Assembly: GCA_963745405.1 (NCBI GenBank)
Contig: CAVUWY010000002.1
Span: 1,054,001-1,118,000, forward strand
From: C-114 sp963745405
GTDB taxonomy: Bacteria; Chloroflexota; Limnocylindria; Limnocylindrales; CSP1-4
Direction: 5' to 3'
Length of the DNA: 64,000 nt
The position numbers and the translations under genes were made by a program. This document shows positions 34,718-44,509 of the stretch, in pieces. The notes beneath the pieces are model-generated. The model made no database searches. It was not told the DNA's origin and was given only the letters and a program-made list of their open reading frames with translations. The first letter of the stretch is position 1, and the number at the start of each line of letters is the position of its first letter.

Positions 34718-36886
34718 TCATGCCGCGGACGCCACCGCGTCGGCCGCCGCCGGGCCGTCGGCGAGCTCGAGATCGCGGTCGGCGAGGAAGCGGACCCGAT
34801 GGGCGAGCAGATAGGCCATGCCGTAGAGGAGCGCGACGACGAGGAGGAGGGCCTGGTAGCCGGTGATGAGGGCGAGGTACTCGATCGCCCCGCCGACCAT
34901 CGCCCCGAGGAGGTTCGAGGCGAAGGCCATGTCGGCCGTCCGGGTGTCACGGAAGCTGTAGGAGAAGATGAGGTTGGCGATGAAGATCGGGGCGAAGGTG
35001 AGGGCGGCCGCCAGGACGTAGCGGAGCCAGGCCGGCTCGATGAGGAGTGAATCGGGCGGCAGGAGGTAGCCGACGGCGAGGACCGCCGCGAGGGCGACGT
35101 ACATCGGCCGGGAATCGCGGATCGCGAAGCGGGCGTTGATGCCGATCGCCGCCAGGACCGAGGCGAGCACGGCGAAGAAGACGAGGCTGTTGACGATCCA
35201 TGTACTGCCGAACAGGAGACTGAACGTCACGAGGCTCCGCGTCTCGAGCAGGAGGAACGCGACGCCGAGGACGAAGAAGTGCGGGCTGAACCGCCGTAGC
35301 GACGTACCGGACAGGTGAGCGCCCCGGGCGACCAGCAGCACCGCCCACAGGAGCACGAGGCCGAGCGCGACGAGGTAGTACGCGCCGATCCCCGGGTCCT
35401 TCAGGTACAGGAACGGCCAGTCGTCGGTGGCGGGCGGTGGGGTGACCGCGACGAGGTCGTCGACCCGGTCGACGCTGTCGCCGGGGGGAGCGGCACCGTT
35501 GAGCGCGGCGATGCCGGGGCCGTCGGCGAGGGTGGCCGCGTACCCGGCGGTCGCGCCGTCGGGGCCGGCCCCGACGCCCGCGTAGACGCGGGCGATCGGC
35601 GGTGTGCCGAAGCTCGAGGCGAGCATGCCGTCGAGCTTCTGCACCAGCCAGGGCTCGCGGTAGTAGTTGTACATGACGAAGATGCCGCCGGGCGCCAGGT
35701 GGTCCTTGACGCTGGCGAAGGCACCGGTCGTGAAGAGGAACGACTCGAGCCGCAGGTTGGCCGACGTGCTGACGAGGGTCAGCGAATCGGGCAGGGCGAA
35801 GATGACGAGGTCGTAGCGTTTGGGCGTCGTGTGGAGGAAGGCCCGCCCGTCGTCGACGTAGCGGTGGACCCGCGGATCGCTGTACGGCTGGTCGGGATGG
35901 TCGCGGACACCGATCGCCTGGATCGCCGGGTCGATCTCGACCGCGTCGATCGAGTCGACGCCGTGGGACAGCTGGAGGGCGACGTCGGTGCCGCTGCCCG
36001 CCCCGACGATGAGGACGTTGCCGAAGTGGCGGTCCGGGAACCAGCGGTAGATCTGCTCGTAGAACGTCTGCCTCGCCTGGTCGACCGGCAGCATCGCCTG
36101 GTGGGGCACCCCGTTCGCGTCGATGGCGTGGAGGCCGCCATCACCGGTGTACTCGGACAGCCGGTAGTAGGGCGACCAGACGTCGCCACCGGCCTGGGCG
36201 CCGACCGAGAGGCCGACGACGCCGACCATCGCGATCGCCGTCAAGGCGGACCAGCGGGTCAGGCCGACGCCGAGGCCCATCAGGGCGAGCATGATCCCGA
36301 CGACCGAGAACCACGCCACCGGCGTCGTCCCCAGGGCGGACAGGACGCTGAAAGCCGCGATGCCCGACATCGAGCCGATGATGTCGATGGCGTAGGCCCG
36401 CAGCGGCGGCATCGACGTCAGCAGCCCGCCGAGCGGCAACGCCAGACCGGCCATCAGGACCGTGACGAGCATGACGATGAGCGGCAGGACGAGGAAGTTC
36501 GCGTCGGCGGCATGGCCCACGGAGCCGAAGAAGAGCTCGTCCGGAGACCCGAGCTGGACGTTGATCTGGGCATGGGTGACGAGCAGGACGACCGCGAACA
36601 GCAGCGGGCCGAACGGCGAGATCGGGACGCGGCGCGGGTCGCGCCCGAAGAGGATCCCGGCGCCGATGCCGAGGAAGCTCGCCATGAGGAGGAAGTTCGA
36701 GAAGTAGCCGACGTACACGACGTTGGCCGGCACCCAGCGGATGACGAGCAGCTCGACGAACAGGATCGTGGCGCTCGTGAGGAAGAGCCGAACGGCCGGA
36801 CGGGCGAGGGCCGGGACCGGCGGGAGGATCACCGGCGCGGCGGCGCGGGGTGTGGGGGCGCGGTCGAGCCGCAGGTCGGTGGTCAC
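34718..36886 (-). CDS. Membrane-anchored spermidine-synthase-like protein
   Basis: 722 residues: about seven N-terminal helices (LFLTSATILFVELLVIRWVP), a central methyltransferase-like fold with NVLIVGAGSGTDVALQLS, DAVEIDPAIQAIG and VDDGRAFLH, then seven more C-terminal helices. The nucleotide-binding glycine loop is better preserved than in the neighbour at 32258, so it may still bind S-adenosyl compounds. GTG 36886 overlaps the upstream stop (GTGA), placing it third in a GT87 - PIG-V - synthase-like operon. That linkage hints at a role in modifying an exported or membrane-bound glycan, which is inference only. Confidence 0.82.
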   Translation of the reverse strand: MTTDLRLDRAPTPRAAAPVILPPVPALARPAVRLFLTSATILFVELLVIRWVPANVVYVGYFSNFLLMASFLGIGAGILFGRDPRRVPISPFGPLLFAVVLLVTHAQINVQLGSPDELFFGSVGHAADANFLVLPLIVMLVTVLMAGLALPLGGLLTSMPPLRAYAIDIIGSMSGIAAFSVLSALGTTPVAWFSVVGIMLALMGLGVGLTRWSALTAIAMVGVVGLSVGAQAGGDVWSPYYRLSEYTGDGGLHAIDANGVPHQAMLPVDQARQTFYEQIYRWFPDRHFGNVLIVGAGSGTDVALQLSHGVDSIDAVEIDPAIQAIGVRDHPDQPYSDPRVHRYVDDGRAFLHTTPKRYDLVIFALPDSLTLVSTSANLRLESFLFTTGAFASVKDHLAPGGIFVMYNYYREPWLVQKLDGMLASSFGTPPIARVYAGVGAGPDGATAGYAATLADGPGIAALNGAAPPGDSVDRVDDLVAVTPPPATDDWPFLYLKDPGIGAYYLVALGLVLLWAVLLVARGAHLSGTSLRRFSPHFFVLGVAFLLLETRSLVTFSLLFGSTWIVNSLVFFAVLASVLAAIGINARFAIRDSRPMYVALAAVLAVGYLLPPDSLLIEPAWLRYVLAAALTFAPIFIANLIFSYSFRDTRTADMAFASNLLGAMVGGAIEYLALITGYQALLLVVALLYGMAYLLAHRVRFLADRDLELADGPAAADAVASAA

Positions 36887-38058
36887 GGGACGTAGTACCC
36901 CCCGAACATGAGGACGGCGAAGAGCGTCATGAGGCCGGCCGAGAGGATCGGCCACGAGTGGCGGAACCACGAGGCGCGGCGGCCGGCGAGGATCCAGGCG
37001 TAGGGGAAGGCGAGCATCGCGATCCGCCCGACGGCCTCGAGGAGACCGCTCGAGAACTCGAGCCCCAGGGTGAGGATCGGGATGAGCCCGTACTCGAGCG
37101 GGATCCTGTCGTGGCGGAGGTAGACGAGGAGGAAGACCGCCACGCCGACGATGAGGAGCAGCGTCGCCTGGTACGGCGAGAAGAGGCTGGCGATGCTGCC
37201 GCCGTTCGCGGCGGCCGTGCCGACCCCCGTCCGGCCGAAGCCGGCCTGCGCGTCGAGGTAGCCGCTCGAGCTGCCGGTGAGCTGGGCGACGTAGAGCAGG
37301 AACGAGCCGGCGGTGAGCGGCCCGAGGGCGAGCCAGCCGAGTGACGGTCGCGGCCGCCAGCCGTCGCGGCGGAGGAAGACGATCGCGAGCGGCAGGAGGA
37401 GCACGACCCCCTGGAGGCGGCACAGGCAGGCCAGCCCGAAGAGCACTCCGGCGAGGAGGCGTCGATCGCGCTCGGCGGCGAGGAACGCGCCGACGGCGAG
37501 GGCGAAGAACAGGCTCTCCGTGTACGACATCGAGTAGACGGCCGCGAACGGGAAGATCGTCATGTACACCGCCGCGAGGCGGGCCCGGCGCCGCCCGACG
37601 ACCGACTCGCCGAGCGACACGAACAGCCCCAGGCCGATGAGGAAGGCGACGTTGCTGACGACCACCGCGACGAGGCCGGCATAGGCCGGCCACGGGACGG
37701 AGAGCAGCCGCACGACGGCCGGGTAGAGGGGGAGGAACGCGACGTTGCTGTACGTGTCGGCGACCGGAGCCGCGTGGTACCCGTCGCGGACGATGCCGAG
37801 GTAGAACGCGCCGTCCCAGCTCGTCAGGCTGCGGAGGATCGGGGCGTAGTCGCCCGACGTGAGGCTCGGGTTCCGGATGATGAGCGTCTCGGCGACGATC
37901 GCGGCGAACAGGACCAGCAGCCGCGAGACGAGGAAGACCGAGACGAGACCACGGTCGAGGGCGACCGCGGCCCGCGCGCCGGCGAGCGCCGCGCTCAGGT
38001 CGAACCGGCGGGATGGCGCCTGGGCGGACTCTGCCGCCCGTGCCGAGCCGGCGGTCAT
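36883..38058 (-). CDS. PIG-V-like membrane mannosyltransferase
   Basis: 391 residues and about nine membrane segments. SLTSWDGAFYLGIVRDGYHA is the family's WD..F-L-I...GY loop, followed by SNVAFLPLYPAVVRLL and SYTESLFFALAVGAF, the same order as in the gene at 5267-6499 (FTESVFLATTVWAVL). It should use a polyprenyl-phosphate sugar on the outer face. ATG 38058 overlaps the stop of the GT87 gene upstream (ATGA) and its own stop overlaps the next GTG, a tightly coupled three-gene operon. Confidence 0.86.
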   Translation of the reverse strand: MTAGSARAAESAQAPSRRFDLSAALAGARAAVALDRGLVSVFLVSRLLVLFAAIVAETLIIRNPSLTSGDYAPILRSLTSWDGAFYLGIVRDGYHAAPVADTYSNVAFLPLYPAVVRLLSVPWPAYAGLVAVVVSNVAFLIGLGLFVSLGESVVGRRRARLAAVYMTIFPFAAVYSMSYTESLFFALAVGAFLAAERDRRLLAGVLFGLACLCRLQGVVLLLPLAIVFLRRDGWRPRPSLGWLALGPLTAGSFLLYVAQLTGSSSGYLDAQAGFGRTGVGTAAANGGSIASLFSPYQATLLLIVGVAVFLLVYLRHDRIPLEYGLIPILTLGLEFSSGLLEAVGRIAMLAFPYAWILAGRRASWFRHSWPILSAGLMTLFAVLMFGGYYVP

Positions 38059-38990
38059 CGCGGCACCTCGGCCGTGGCGGTCCGGTGCGGCAGGATGCGC
38101 GAGGTCACCGCGAGGATCGCGCCCCGGACGGTGAAGCCGGGCGTGCGGATCGCGACGCCGCAGACGCCTACGGCCATGATCGCGGTGAGCGTGTACCAGC
38201 CGACCGGGACGGCGATCGCGGCGCCGATCGGCACGGTCCAGCGGCGGTCCGTGCGAGCGCCCCAGGCGACGATCGCCGCGCCGATAGCCACCCGCAGCCA
38301 CAACGGCCCCGGCAGGACCGGGAGGGTGACCTGCGTCCCGGTGTTGCCGCGCAGGACGTCGAACCAGTCGAACCACAGCTGCGGGGCCAGGACGAACGAG
38401 ACGGCGACGATCGCGGCCGTCGCTCCGAGCGCGATCCCGAGGCTCCGCCACTCGCGCCGGACGGCGAACCAGACGAGACCGATCCCGGGAGTCACCTTCG
38501 AGAGGAGGACGAACGACCAGGTCGCCGGCCAGCGGAAGCCGGCCACGATCGCGGCCGCGATGAGGATCTCGATATTGCCGAGGGCGATCGACGCGACCAC
38601 GGGCTGGAAGAGGAGCAGCGGCAGGGCGAGTCGGCCGGCCGTCCAGGCCAGGGCGATCACGAGGATCATCGTCCAGACCGCCACGAACACGTTGAGCGGC
38701 AGGAGACGGAGCGGCGCCAGCAGCTGGGCGAAGGCCGGCGAATAGAGGTAGGCGTAGTCGCCACCGACCTGCGAGCGAGCGTACGGATCGTCGAGGGTGG
38801 CCAAGTAGTAGGCCTTCGAGTCCTGGCTCTCGGGGGCGCCACCGGCGAGCTGCCACGCGGCGTACAGGGCGCCGATGGCGAGGACGGCGACGATCGGTCC
38901 GTACCGCACGACGCGGTCCGGCAATGCTGGGGTCATCCGACGCATCTTCGGTGCAGTCCCGGGCGGTTCGGCATCCCCCGTGAGTACCAC
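38055..38990 (-). CDS. GT87-type membrane glycosyltransferase
   Basis: 311 residues, multi-pass. YAYLYSPAFAQLLAPLRLLP and LLSKVTPGIGLVWFAVRREW correspond to the gene at 21803. Start GTG 38990 is supported by TATCCT ending 6 nt upstream, which also predicts a leaderless mRNA; two internal ATG codons about 45-55 bases downstream are alternatives. It heads the operon that continues with the PIG-V-like and synthase-like genes. Confidence 0.82.
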   Translation of the reverse strand: MVLTGDAEPPGTAPKMRRMTPALPDRVVRYGPIVAVLAIGALYAAWQLAGGAPESQDSKAYYLATLDDPYARSQVGGDYAYLYSPAFAQLLAPLRLLPLNVFVAVWTMILVIALAWTAGRLALPLLLFQPVVASIALGNIEILIAAAIVAGFRWPATWSFVLLSKVTPGIGLVWFAVRREWRSLGIALGATAAIVAVSFVLAPQLWFDWFDVLRGNTGTQVTLPVLPGPLWLRVAIGAAIVAWGARTDRRWTVPIGAAIAVPVGWYTLTAIMAVGVCGVAIRTPGFTVRGAILAVTSRILPHRTATAEVPR

Positions 38991-39045
38991 GGCCGCAGGA
39001 TACCGGCCGGGTCCAGCCTGCCGGCCCGTCTCTACCGACGATCGC

Positions 39046-40254
39046 TCAGATGTTGTAGGCCCAGTAGACCCCGGCGAGGTTGACGACCACCCCGAACACG
39101 ATGAGCGCTCGCCAGCCCCAGCCGAGGCCGCGCCGGGCGGCGGCCAGGGCGCAGAGCAGCAGCACGAACGGGATCGAGTCGAGCGCGTAGCGGTAGCCGT
39201 ACTGGAGCCAGCCGCCGCCGTAGTAGAGCAGCGTCGGGATGAGGACGAGGACGGCGGCGACCGCCAGCCACCGGGCGAGGCCGGTCCGCCACGGCGCGAG
39301 GACCGCGAGGAGGAGCCCCGGGCTCGTCAGGAAGATCGACATGCCGAGGCCGTCGGGCTGGAAGTACGGCGGGTCGGGGATCGGCTTCGGGAGGTGGAGG
39401 AACAGGTAGTCGATGTTCATCCCGACGTGGGACAGGGAGAACAGGCCCTGTTCGCGGAGCGCCTCGAGGAACGGTGGCAGCGTCGCCAGCGCGTAACCGG
39501 ACTCGAACGGGCTCCCGAACCGGTCGTTGTTGTACCAGAAGAAGAAGGCCAGGCTCGGGAGGAAGCCCAGGGTCAGCTCGATCCAGGACTCGAAAGGCCA
39601 GGACCGGACATCGGTCCAGCGCCGGCCCTCCGGCGGCGACCAGACGAGGACGGCGTAGACGGGCAGGGCGAAGGCGAGTGGCGCCCGCGTCAGGAAGGCC
39701 GCCCCCGCGAGGAGGCCGATGAGCCAGGCGCGCCGCTTGCCGAGCAGCTCGAGCAGGGCGCACAGGGTGAGGAAGGTCGCGATGAGATGGCCGGTGTGCC
39801 ACACCCCGCCCCGGGTCGTGACCCACCAGATGGCGGTCGAGAACCCGAGGAGGACGGCGATCCACAGGCGCGTGCCGATGGTCGTGACGCCCGCCCGGCC
39901 GGCCAGCCAGAAGGCGAGGCCGACGTCGACGGCGGCGATGACCGAGTTGACGATCGGCTGCCACGTGTCGGCCTGGAACGGACCGGTGAGCCAGACGAGC
40001 GGCATGAGGGCGATCGCCGGAAACGGTGCGAACGGCACGAAGATCTTGCCGTCGGGCCCGTAGATCACGTCGTTCGGGCCCGGGACGAAGCTCAGCCACG
40101 TCTGACCGCGGAGGAACGCCGCGGCCAGGTAGAAGAGGTCGCCGCGTCCGGCATCGAACTGCCGCGAGCTCAGGAGGTAGATCACGAACGAGGCCGCGAC
40201 GAGGACGGCCCCGGTGACGAGGACTGGCGCGCGCGAGCGCAACTCGGCGATCAC
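39046..40254 (-). CDS. GT-C type membrane glycosyltransferase
   Basis: 402 residues, around ten helices. The first loop has RGDLFYLAAAFLRGQTWLSF, then DGKIFVPFAPFPAIALMPLVW; the C-terminal half contains FWYNNDRFGSPFESGY, a loop common in GT39-like and ArnT-like proteins. Paralogue of the gene at 6551. GTG 40254 overlaps the upstream GT87 stop (GTGA). It is the last gene of a GT2 - GT87 - GT-C operon, which could both make a lipid-linked sugar and use it. Confidence 0.82.
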   Translation of the reverse strand: MIAELRSRAPVLVTGAVLVAASFVIYLLSSRQFDAGRGDLFYLAAAFLRGQTWLSFVPGPNDVIYGPDGKIFVPFAPFPAIALMPLVWLTGPFQADTWQPIVNSVIAAVDVGLAFWLAGRAGVTTIGTRLWIAVLLGFSTAIWWVTTRGGVWHTGHLIATFLTLCALLELLGKRRAWLIGLLAGAAFLTRAPLAFALPVYAVLVWSPPEGRRWTDVRSWPFESWIELTLGFLPSLAFFFWYNNDRFGSPFESGYALATLPPFLEALREQGLFSLSHVGMNIDYLFLHLPKPIPDPPYFQPDGLGMSIFLTSPGLLLAVLAPWRTGLARWLAVAAVLVLIPTLLYYGGGWLQYGYRYALDSIPFVLLLCALAAARRGLGWGWRALIVFGVVVNLAGVYWAYNI

Positions 40255-41441
40255 CCCGGTCGGGTCGCGGGGATCCCGGGGCTCGCGGCGGCGGTCGGAG
40301 CCGTCGCCCGCGGTCGGCGCTCGGCCGTGAGGATCGGCGCGATGAGCCCGATGAACATGATCGGCGGATAGGTCGCCGGGCCGAGCCACGGCAGGAGCGG
40401 CAGGGCGATCGCCCACCAGTGACCTCGCTCGAGGAGGAGGGCCACCGGGATGAGGAGGAGCATCGCGTAATGCTCCCAGAGAAGCGGCGAGACGAGCTGG
40501 CTGCCGACGACCGTCGTCACGTACGAGGTGACCGGGTCCGCCCGCCACCAGGCGTAGAGGACGACGACGACCGTGGCGACGACGCCGAGCCACTGGACCG
40601 CGGTCGCCACGCCGAGCTCGACGCCCGCCCCGTAGAGGAGCGCGCCGAGGGTGAAGTTGTGCGGCGTCGTGACGGGAGCGCTGACCCGGCCGAGGATGGC
40701 CACGTAGTCGTTCCACGTCCCGGGACCGGTCACGATCGTGGTCGCCACCGCCGCGACGGCAAGGACGACGATCCCGATGACGGCTGCCCGGTAGCGCCGG
40801 GTCACGACGGCCCAGCCGAACAGCAGCGCCGGCTGGACCTTCACGATCGTCCCGAACGCCATCGCGACCCCCAGCGGACCCGGCCGGTCGCGCCAACGCC
40901 AGCCGGCGGCGAAGGAGAGGAACAGGAGCGGCCCGACCTGGCCGAGCTTGACCGAGTAGAGGTACGGCCAGCAGATGCCCGCCAGGAGGAGGACCGTCCA
41001 GCGGACGCTCGGGCGGACCGGGAGGAGAGCGCAGCCGAGGGCGAACGCGGCGGCGAGGACGACCGTCCAGACCATCGGCCCGCTCCCTGCCGGCAGCCAC
41101 GTGAACGGGATCATGAGGACGGCGAACGGCGGCGGATAGAGGAAGATCGCGAACCCGCCGGCGACGTCGACCGCCGGGTCGTATAACGGCTGCCCGGCCA
41201 ACAGGCGGTTCGCCGCCTGGACGTACGCCTGGAAGTCGTAGCCGAGGGTGTCGCGAGCCGCCCAGGCGATCGCCGCCGTCCCGCCGATGAAGACGAGGAG
41301 GGCGACGATCGGGAGCGCCGCCCGGGCCAGCCGGACGGCCGGCGACGGGTCGGCAGGCGACGGGTCGGCGGCCGATGCGGAAGCGGGTGGCGCCGCCGGG
41401 GCCGTCCCGTCGACCTCGGCCGCGGGACCGCCGGCGGTCAT
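40251..41441 (-). CDS. GT87-type membrane glycosyltransferase
   Basis: 396 residues. After a low-complexity Ala/Pro/Ser N-terminus of about 40 residues, the protein has DFQAYVQAANRLLAGQPLYD, then FLYPPPFAVLMIPFTWLP, the YPP loop of GT87, and GTIVKVQPALLFGWAVVTRR in the central helix. ATG 41441 overlaps the GT2 stop (ATGA) and its own stop overlaps the next GTG. The Asp in the first outer loop (DFQAY) is the usual candidate catalytic residue in this family. Confidence 0.85.
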   Translation of the reverse strand: MTAGGPAAEVDGTAPAAPPASASAADPSPADPSPAVRLARAALPIVALLVFIGGTAAIAWAARDTLGYDFQAYVQAANRLLAGQPLYDPAVDVAGGFAIFLYPPPFAVLMIPFTWLPAGSGPMVWTVVLAAAFALGCALLPVRPSVRWTVLLLAGICWPYLYSVKLGQVGPLLFLSFAAGWRWRDRPGPLGVAMAFGTIVKVQPALLFGWAVVTRRYRAAVIGIVVLAVAAVATTIVTGPGTWNDYVAILGRVSAPVTTPHNFTLGALLYGAGVELGVATAVQWLGVVATVVVVLYAWWRADPVTSYVTTVVGSQLVSPLLWEHYAMLLLIPVALLLERGHWWAIALPLLPWLGPATYPPIMFIGLIAPILTAERRPRATAPTAAASPGIPATRPG

Positions 41442-42265
41442 CGATCGAGGCCGGGCCGGGGATCCACTGCGGCCCGCCGCATCCGGCGATGGAGCAACGG
41501 GATGCGGATGACGTCGAAGCCGACCCGGAGGGCAAGGCCCGGCGAGGCCCGCATGCGCGATCCGCGGCGATCGGTCCAGCGGATCGGCACGACGGCGATC
41601 CGATAGCCCCGCCGCCGGGCGAGGTAGATGAGCTCGACGTCGAACACGATGCTCGTGATCCGCTGGTCGGCGAACAGGTCGTGAGCGGCGGCGCCGGTGA
41701 ACCCCTTGAAGCCACACTGGGTGTCCTGGACGTCGCCGACGACCCACAGGCTGGCGAAGGCATGGAACGCCCGGCCGAGCAGGCGGCGGTAGAGCGGCTG
41801 CGAGCCGCGCATGTCGGAACCGTCCGGCTGGATGCGGCTGCCGAGCGCGACGTCGTGGTCGACGAGGGCCTCGACGATGAGCGGGATCTGGTCCGGCGGC
41901 GTCGCCATGTCGGCGTCGGCGAAGACGATGAGCTCGGACGTCGAGGCCAGCATCCCCGCCCGGACCGCCGCCCCCTTGCCGCCGTGAGGGACGCTGAGGA
42001 GGGCGAGCTGGGGCGGGTCCCGCTGTCCGTCGCCCCCCGCCACCGCCTCGGGACGAGCCTGGACGAGGGCGGCCGTGTCGTCGGCGCTGCCGTCGTCGAC
42101 GACGAGGACGTGGATGCTCTCGGGGAGTCGCCCGGCACCCGGAGCTCCGTCGCGGGCGAGCTGGCCGCGACGGCGAAGGTAGCCGAAGAGCTCGTCGAGG
42201 GCGGGGCCGATCCGCTCCGATTCGTTGTACGCGGGCAGGACGATCGTGAGCGTCCGCGCTTCCAT
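41438..42265 (-). CDS. GT2 polyprenyl-phosphate glucosyl/mannosyltransferase (ALG5/DPM1-like)
   Basis: 275 residues: TIVLPAYNESERIGPALDEL, VLVVDDGSADDTAALV, HGGKGAAVRAGML, FADADMATPPDQIPLI (DxD-type metal site) and DTQCGFKGF, the order found in dolichyl-phosphate beta-glucosyltransferases and bacterial homologues. It charges a polyprenyl phosphate with a sugar from an NDP donor at the inner membrane face. ATG 42265 lies 7 nt after TACACT. It heads an operon with two GT-C enzymes that could use its product. No C-terminal GtrA-like domain is present. Confidence 0.9.
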   Translation of the reverse strand: MEARTLTIVLPAYNESERIGPALDELFGYLRRRGQLARDGAPGAGRLPESIHVLVVDDGSADDTAALVQARPEAVAGGDGQRDPPQLALLSVPHGGKGAAVRAGMLASTSELIVFADADMATPPDQIPLIVEALVDHDVALGSRIQPDGSDMRGSQPLYRRLLGRAFHAFASLWVVGDVQDTQCGFKGFTGAAAHDLFADQRITSIVFDVELIYLARRRGYRIAVVPIRWTDRRGSRMRASPGLALRVGFDVIRIPLLHRRMRRAAVDPRPGLDR

Positions 42266-42353
42266 GGCGGGCAGTGTACGTTCCGACGCGGAGGACGACG
42301 GCGGTACTCTCGGGCCAGTTCTGACCGGACCCGACTGAGGCATCATCCCGACC

Positions 42354-43193
42354 ATGCAGTCGCCCTCGGACCTCGACGCGACACTCGGCGGGCCGTCGGA
42401 GGCGGCCTTCGACCGGGGCCGATTCGTCCGCCGCCTGGCCGTCGCCGGCTCGTTCGCCGTCATCGCCGTCCAGGTCGCCCTCTTCGCCTGGGGCTGGATC
42501 CTCGACCACGATCGGATCCCCCTCGGCCTCGACTGGCTCGGCTACCGGGCCGGCTTCGAGCGCTTCCTCGCGACCGGCTCCCCGTACGCCCCGTTCGAGC
42601 TGGCCGGATCGTTCACGCCCCAGCACCTCGACTTCATCCACCCGCCGAACTTCCTCGTCCTCGTCGCGCCGTTCGCGGTCCTCCCCCATCCGATCGACTT
42701 CATCCTGTGGGACGCCGTCCCGATCGCGATCTTCGTGTACCTCCTCCGTCACCTCGCCTGGTGGGGCTGGCCGCTCGTCGCGATCCTCTCGACGACGAAC
42801 TCGCTCCAGTACCCGATCCTCAACGGCAACAGCTCGCTCTGGATGTGCGCTGCGTTCGGGCTCGGCATCCGGGTCGGCTGGTCGGCCGGGCTGCTGGCGA
42901 TGAAGCCGACCCTCCTGCCACTCGCCTTCGTCGGCCTGCGCCGACCGGTACCCGCCCTGGTCCTGGCGATCGTGCCGATCGTGTTGACCCTGCCCCTGTT
43001 CCCGGACTACCTGACGGTGATCCGCAACATGGAGGGGATCCCGCTCTCGTACTCCCTGAGCAACTACTCGCTCATCGCCCTGGCGGCGCTGCCGTGGTTC
43101 GTCGAGTGGGTCGAGCGGCGCCGGCTGGCCGGCGGCCTCAGCCTTCGGCGGGGGTCGACGCGAGCGGGACTGGGGATCGCCCGACCGTCCTGA
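42354..43193 (+). CDS. GT87-type membrane glycosyltransferase
   Basis: 279 residues. LDWLGYRAGFERFLATGSPY and HPPNFLVLVAPFAVLP form the outer loop, and GLLAMKPTLLPLAFVGLRRP the central helix region. ATG 42354 has no TAnnnT immediately upstream; TACTCT near 42303 could serve as -10. It diverges from the GT2 operon and its last 56 bases overlap the convergent gene at 43138. At 279 residues it is shorter than most GT87 proteins but looks complete. Confidence 0.8.
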   Translation: MQSPSDLDATLGGPSEAAFDRGRFVRRLAVAGSFAVIAVQVALFAWGWILDHDRIPLGLDWLGYRAGFERFLATGSPYAPFELAGSFTPQHLDFIHPPNFLVLVAPFAVLPHPIDFILWDAVPIAIFVYLLRHLAWWGWPLVAILSTTNSLQYPILNGNSSLWMCAAFGLGIRVGWSAGLLAMKPTLLPLAFVGLRRPVPALVLAIVPIVLTLPLFPDYLTVIRNMEGIPLSYSLSNYSLIALAALPWFVEWVERRRLAGGLSLRRGSTRAGLGIARPS

Positions 43194-44394
43194 CCGGGAC
43201 GGCCGCGACCGCGGCGACGACGAGCCCGACCGCAAGCCACAGGATCACCGGCGCGGCGATGGCCAGGCCGGCGACCACGAGGGCGACCGCGAGGAGGCCG
43301 CCGACGAGTGCCGCCCGCTCGGTGCCGTGAGCCGCCACTCCTGCCCACACGGCGAAGGGCACGAGCGCGACCGGGTAGTGGAACCAGGTGATCGGCAGGA
43401 CCACGAGGGACAGGACCACGGCGATCGCGAGTGACGTCGCGGGCGGCCGTGCCCAGCGGGCGGCGATCGCGATCCCTGCCAGTGCCCCGACCGCGAAGAC
43501 CGGGGCGAGTCGGCTGGCGAGCGACGGGTCGCCGAGCAGGAGGGCGAGCTGGCTGGCCGGTCCGATGTTCAGCGCTGAGACGAGGTCGACGCCGCCGCCC
43601 GCCCGGAGCACGCCGACGTAGTCCTGCCATGGGCCGATGCCCCAGACGACGAGGCTCGCCCCGACCACCAGGGCCAGTGCCGCGACCGCGGCGACGAGGC
43701 TCGTCCATGCGGCCGGCCACCGACCGGCATCGACCGCGGCGTCGGCGCCCCTGCCGCTGCGCCGCAGGCTCAGCCCGGCGATGGCGAGCCACAGGAGGAG
43801 CGCCCCCGGCTGGAGCTTGGCGACGGTCACGAGGCCGAGGGCGATGCCGCCGCCGACCCGCCAGCGCGACGAGCCGCCGAGGATCGAGACGAGGACGGCG
43901 CCGTAGGCGAGCGGATACCAGGCGTCGACGTTGCCGAACAGGAGGGCGATGGCGAACGGATAGATGAACGGGGCGAGGGCGAGGGTCGGGACGACGACGT
44001 CGACGGCGCGGAGCCGGCCGATGCCCGCCAATCCCATGGCCACGGCCCCGAGACCGAGCGTCGCCAGGAGGCCCATCGCTACCAGTACGACCGCGTCATC
44101 GAAGCCGCCCAGCAGCGAGGCCGCCTGGGCCACCGGCGGCGGGTACGAATAGAAGAGGCTCTCGACCTGGGTACCGCCGCCGACCGCCCCGGCGAGGTAG
44201 GGGCTCTGGCCGGCGGCGACCCGTCGTCCGGCGTCGAGGATCAGGGTCAGGTCGAACCCGGCGTGCGGCGGCTGCTGGGCGAGGAGTGTCGCGGCGAGCA
44301 GGATCAGCCCCACCCAACCGGTGACGCCGACGACCGTCCAGACGAGCAGGCGGAAGCGGCGATCGGCGAAGGGACGGAGGAATTGGGCAGCCAT
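43138..44394 (-). CDS. GT87-type membrane glycosyltransferase
   Basis: 418 residues, about eleven helices. GFDLTLILDAGRRVAAGQSPY, followed by LFYSYPPPVAQAASLLGGF, gives the catalytic outer loop; GLVTVAKLQPGALLLWLAI is the conserved KxxP helix. ATG 44394 was preferred over ATG 44403 because TAGCAT (44402-44407) ends 7 nt before it and overlaps the upstream ATG, the local leaderless arrangement. The 3' end overlaps the convergent 42354 gene by 56 bp. Confidence 0.8.
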   Translation of the reverse strand: MAAQFLRPFADRRFRLLVWTVVGVTGWVGLILLAATLLAQQPPHAGFDLTLILDAGRRVAAGQSPYLAGAVGGGTQVESLFYSYPPPVAQAASLLGGFDDAVVLVAMGLLATLGLGAVAMGLAGIGRLRAVDVVVPTLALAPFIYPFAIALLFGNVDAWYPLAYGAVLVSILGGSSRWRVGGGIALGLVTVAKLQPGALLLWLAIAGLSLRRSGRGADAAVDAGRWPAAWTSLVAAVAALALVVGASLVVWGIGPWQDYVGVLRAGGGVDLVSALNIGPASQLALLLGDPSLASRLAPVFAVGALAGIAIAARWARPPATSLAIAVVLSLVVLPITWFHYPVALVPFAVWAGVAAHGTERAALVGGLLAVALVVAGLAIAAPVILWLAVGLVVAAVAAVPVRTVGRSPVPLASTPAEG

Positions 44395-44509
44395 CCGGGC
44401 CATGCTAGACGCCCGTCGGGGCCATCGACGGGCGGTACTCGTCGCGCCTGGAGATGGCCAATTCGTACCGGTCGGAGGGCCTGATACCCGGTGCTAAGCT
44501 GCACCGGCC

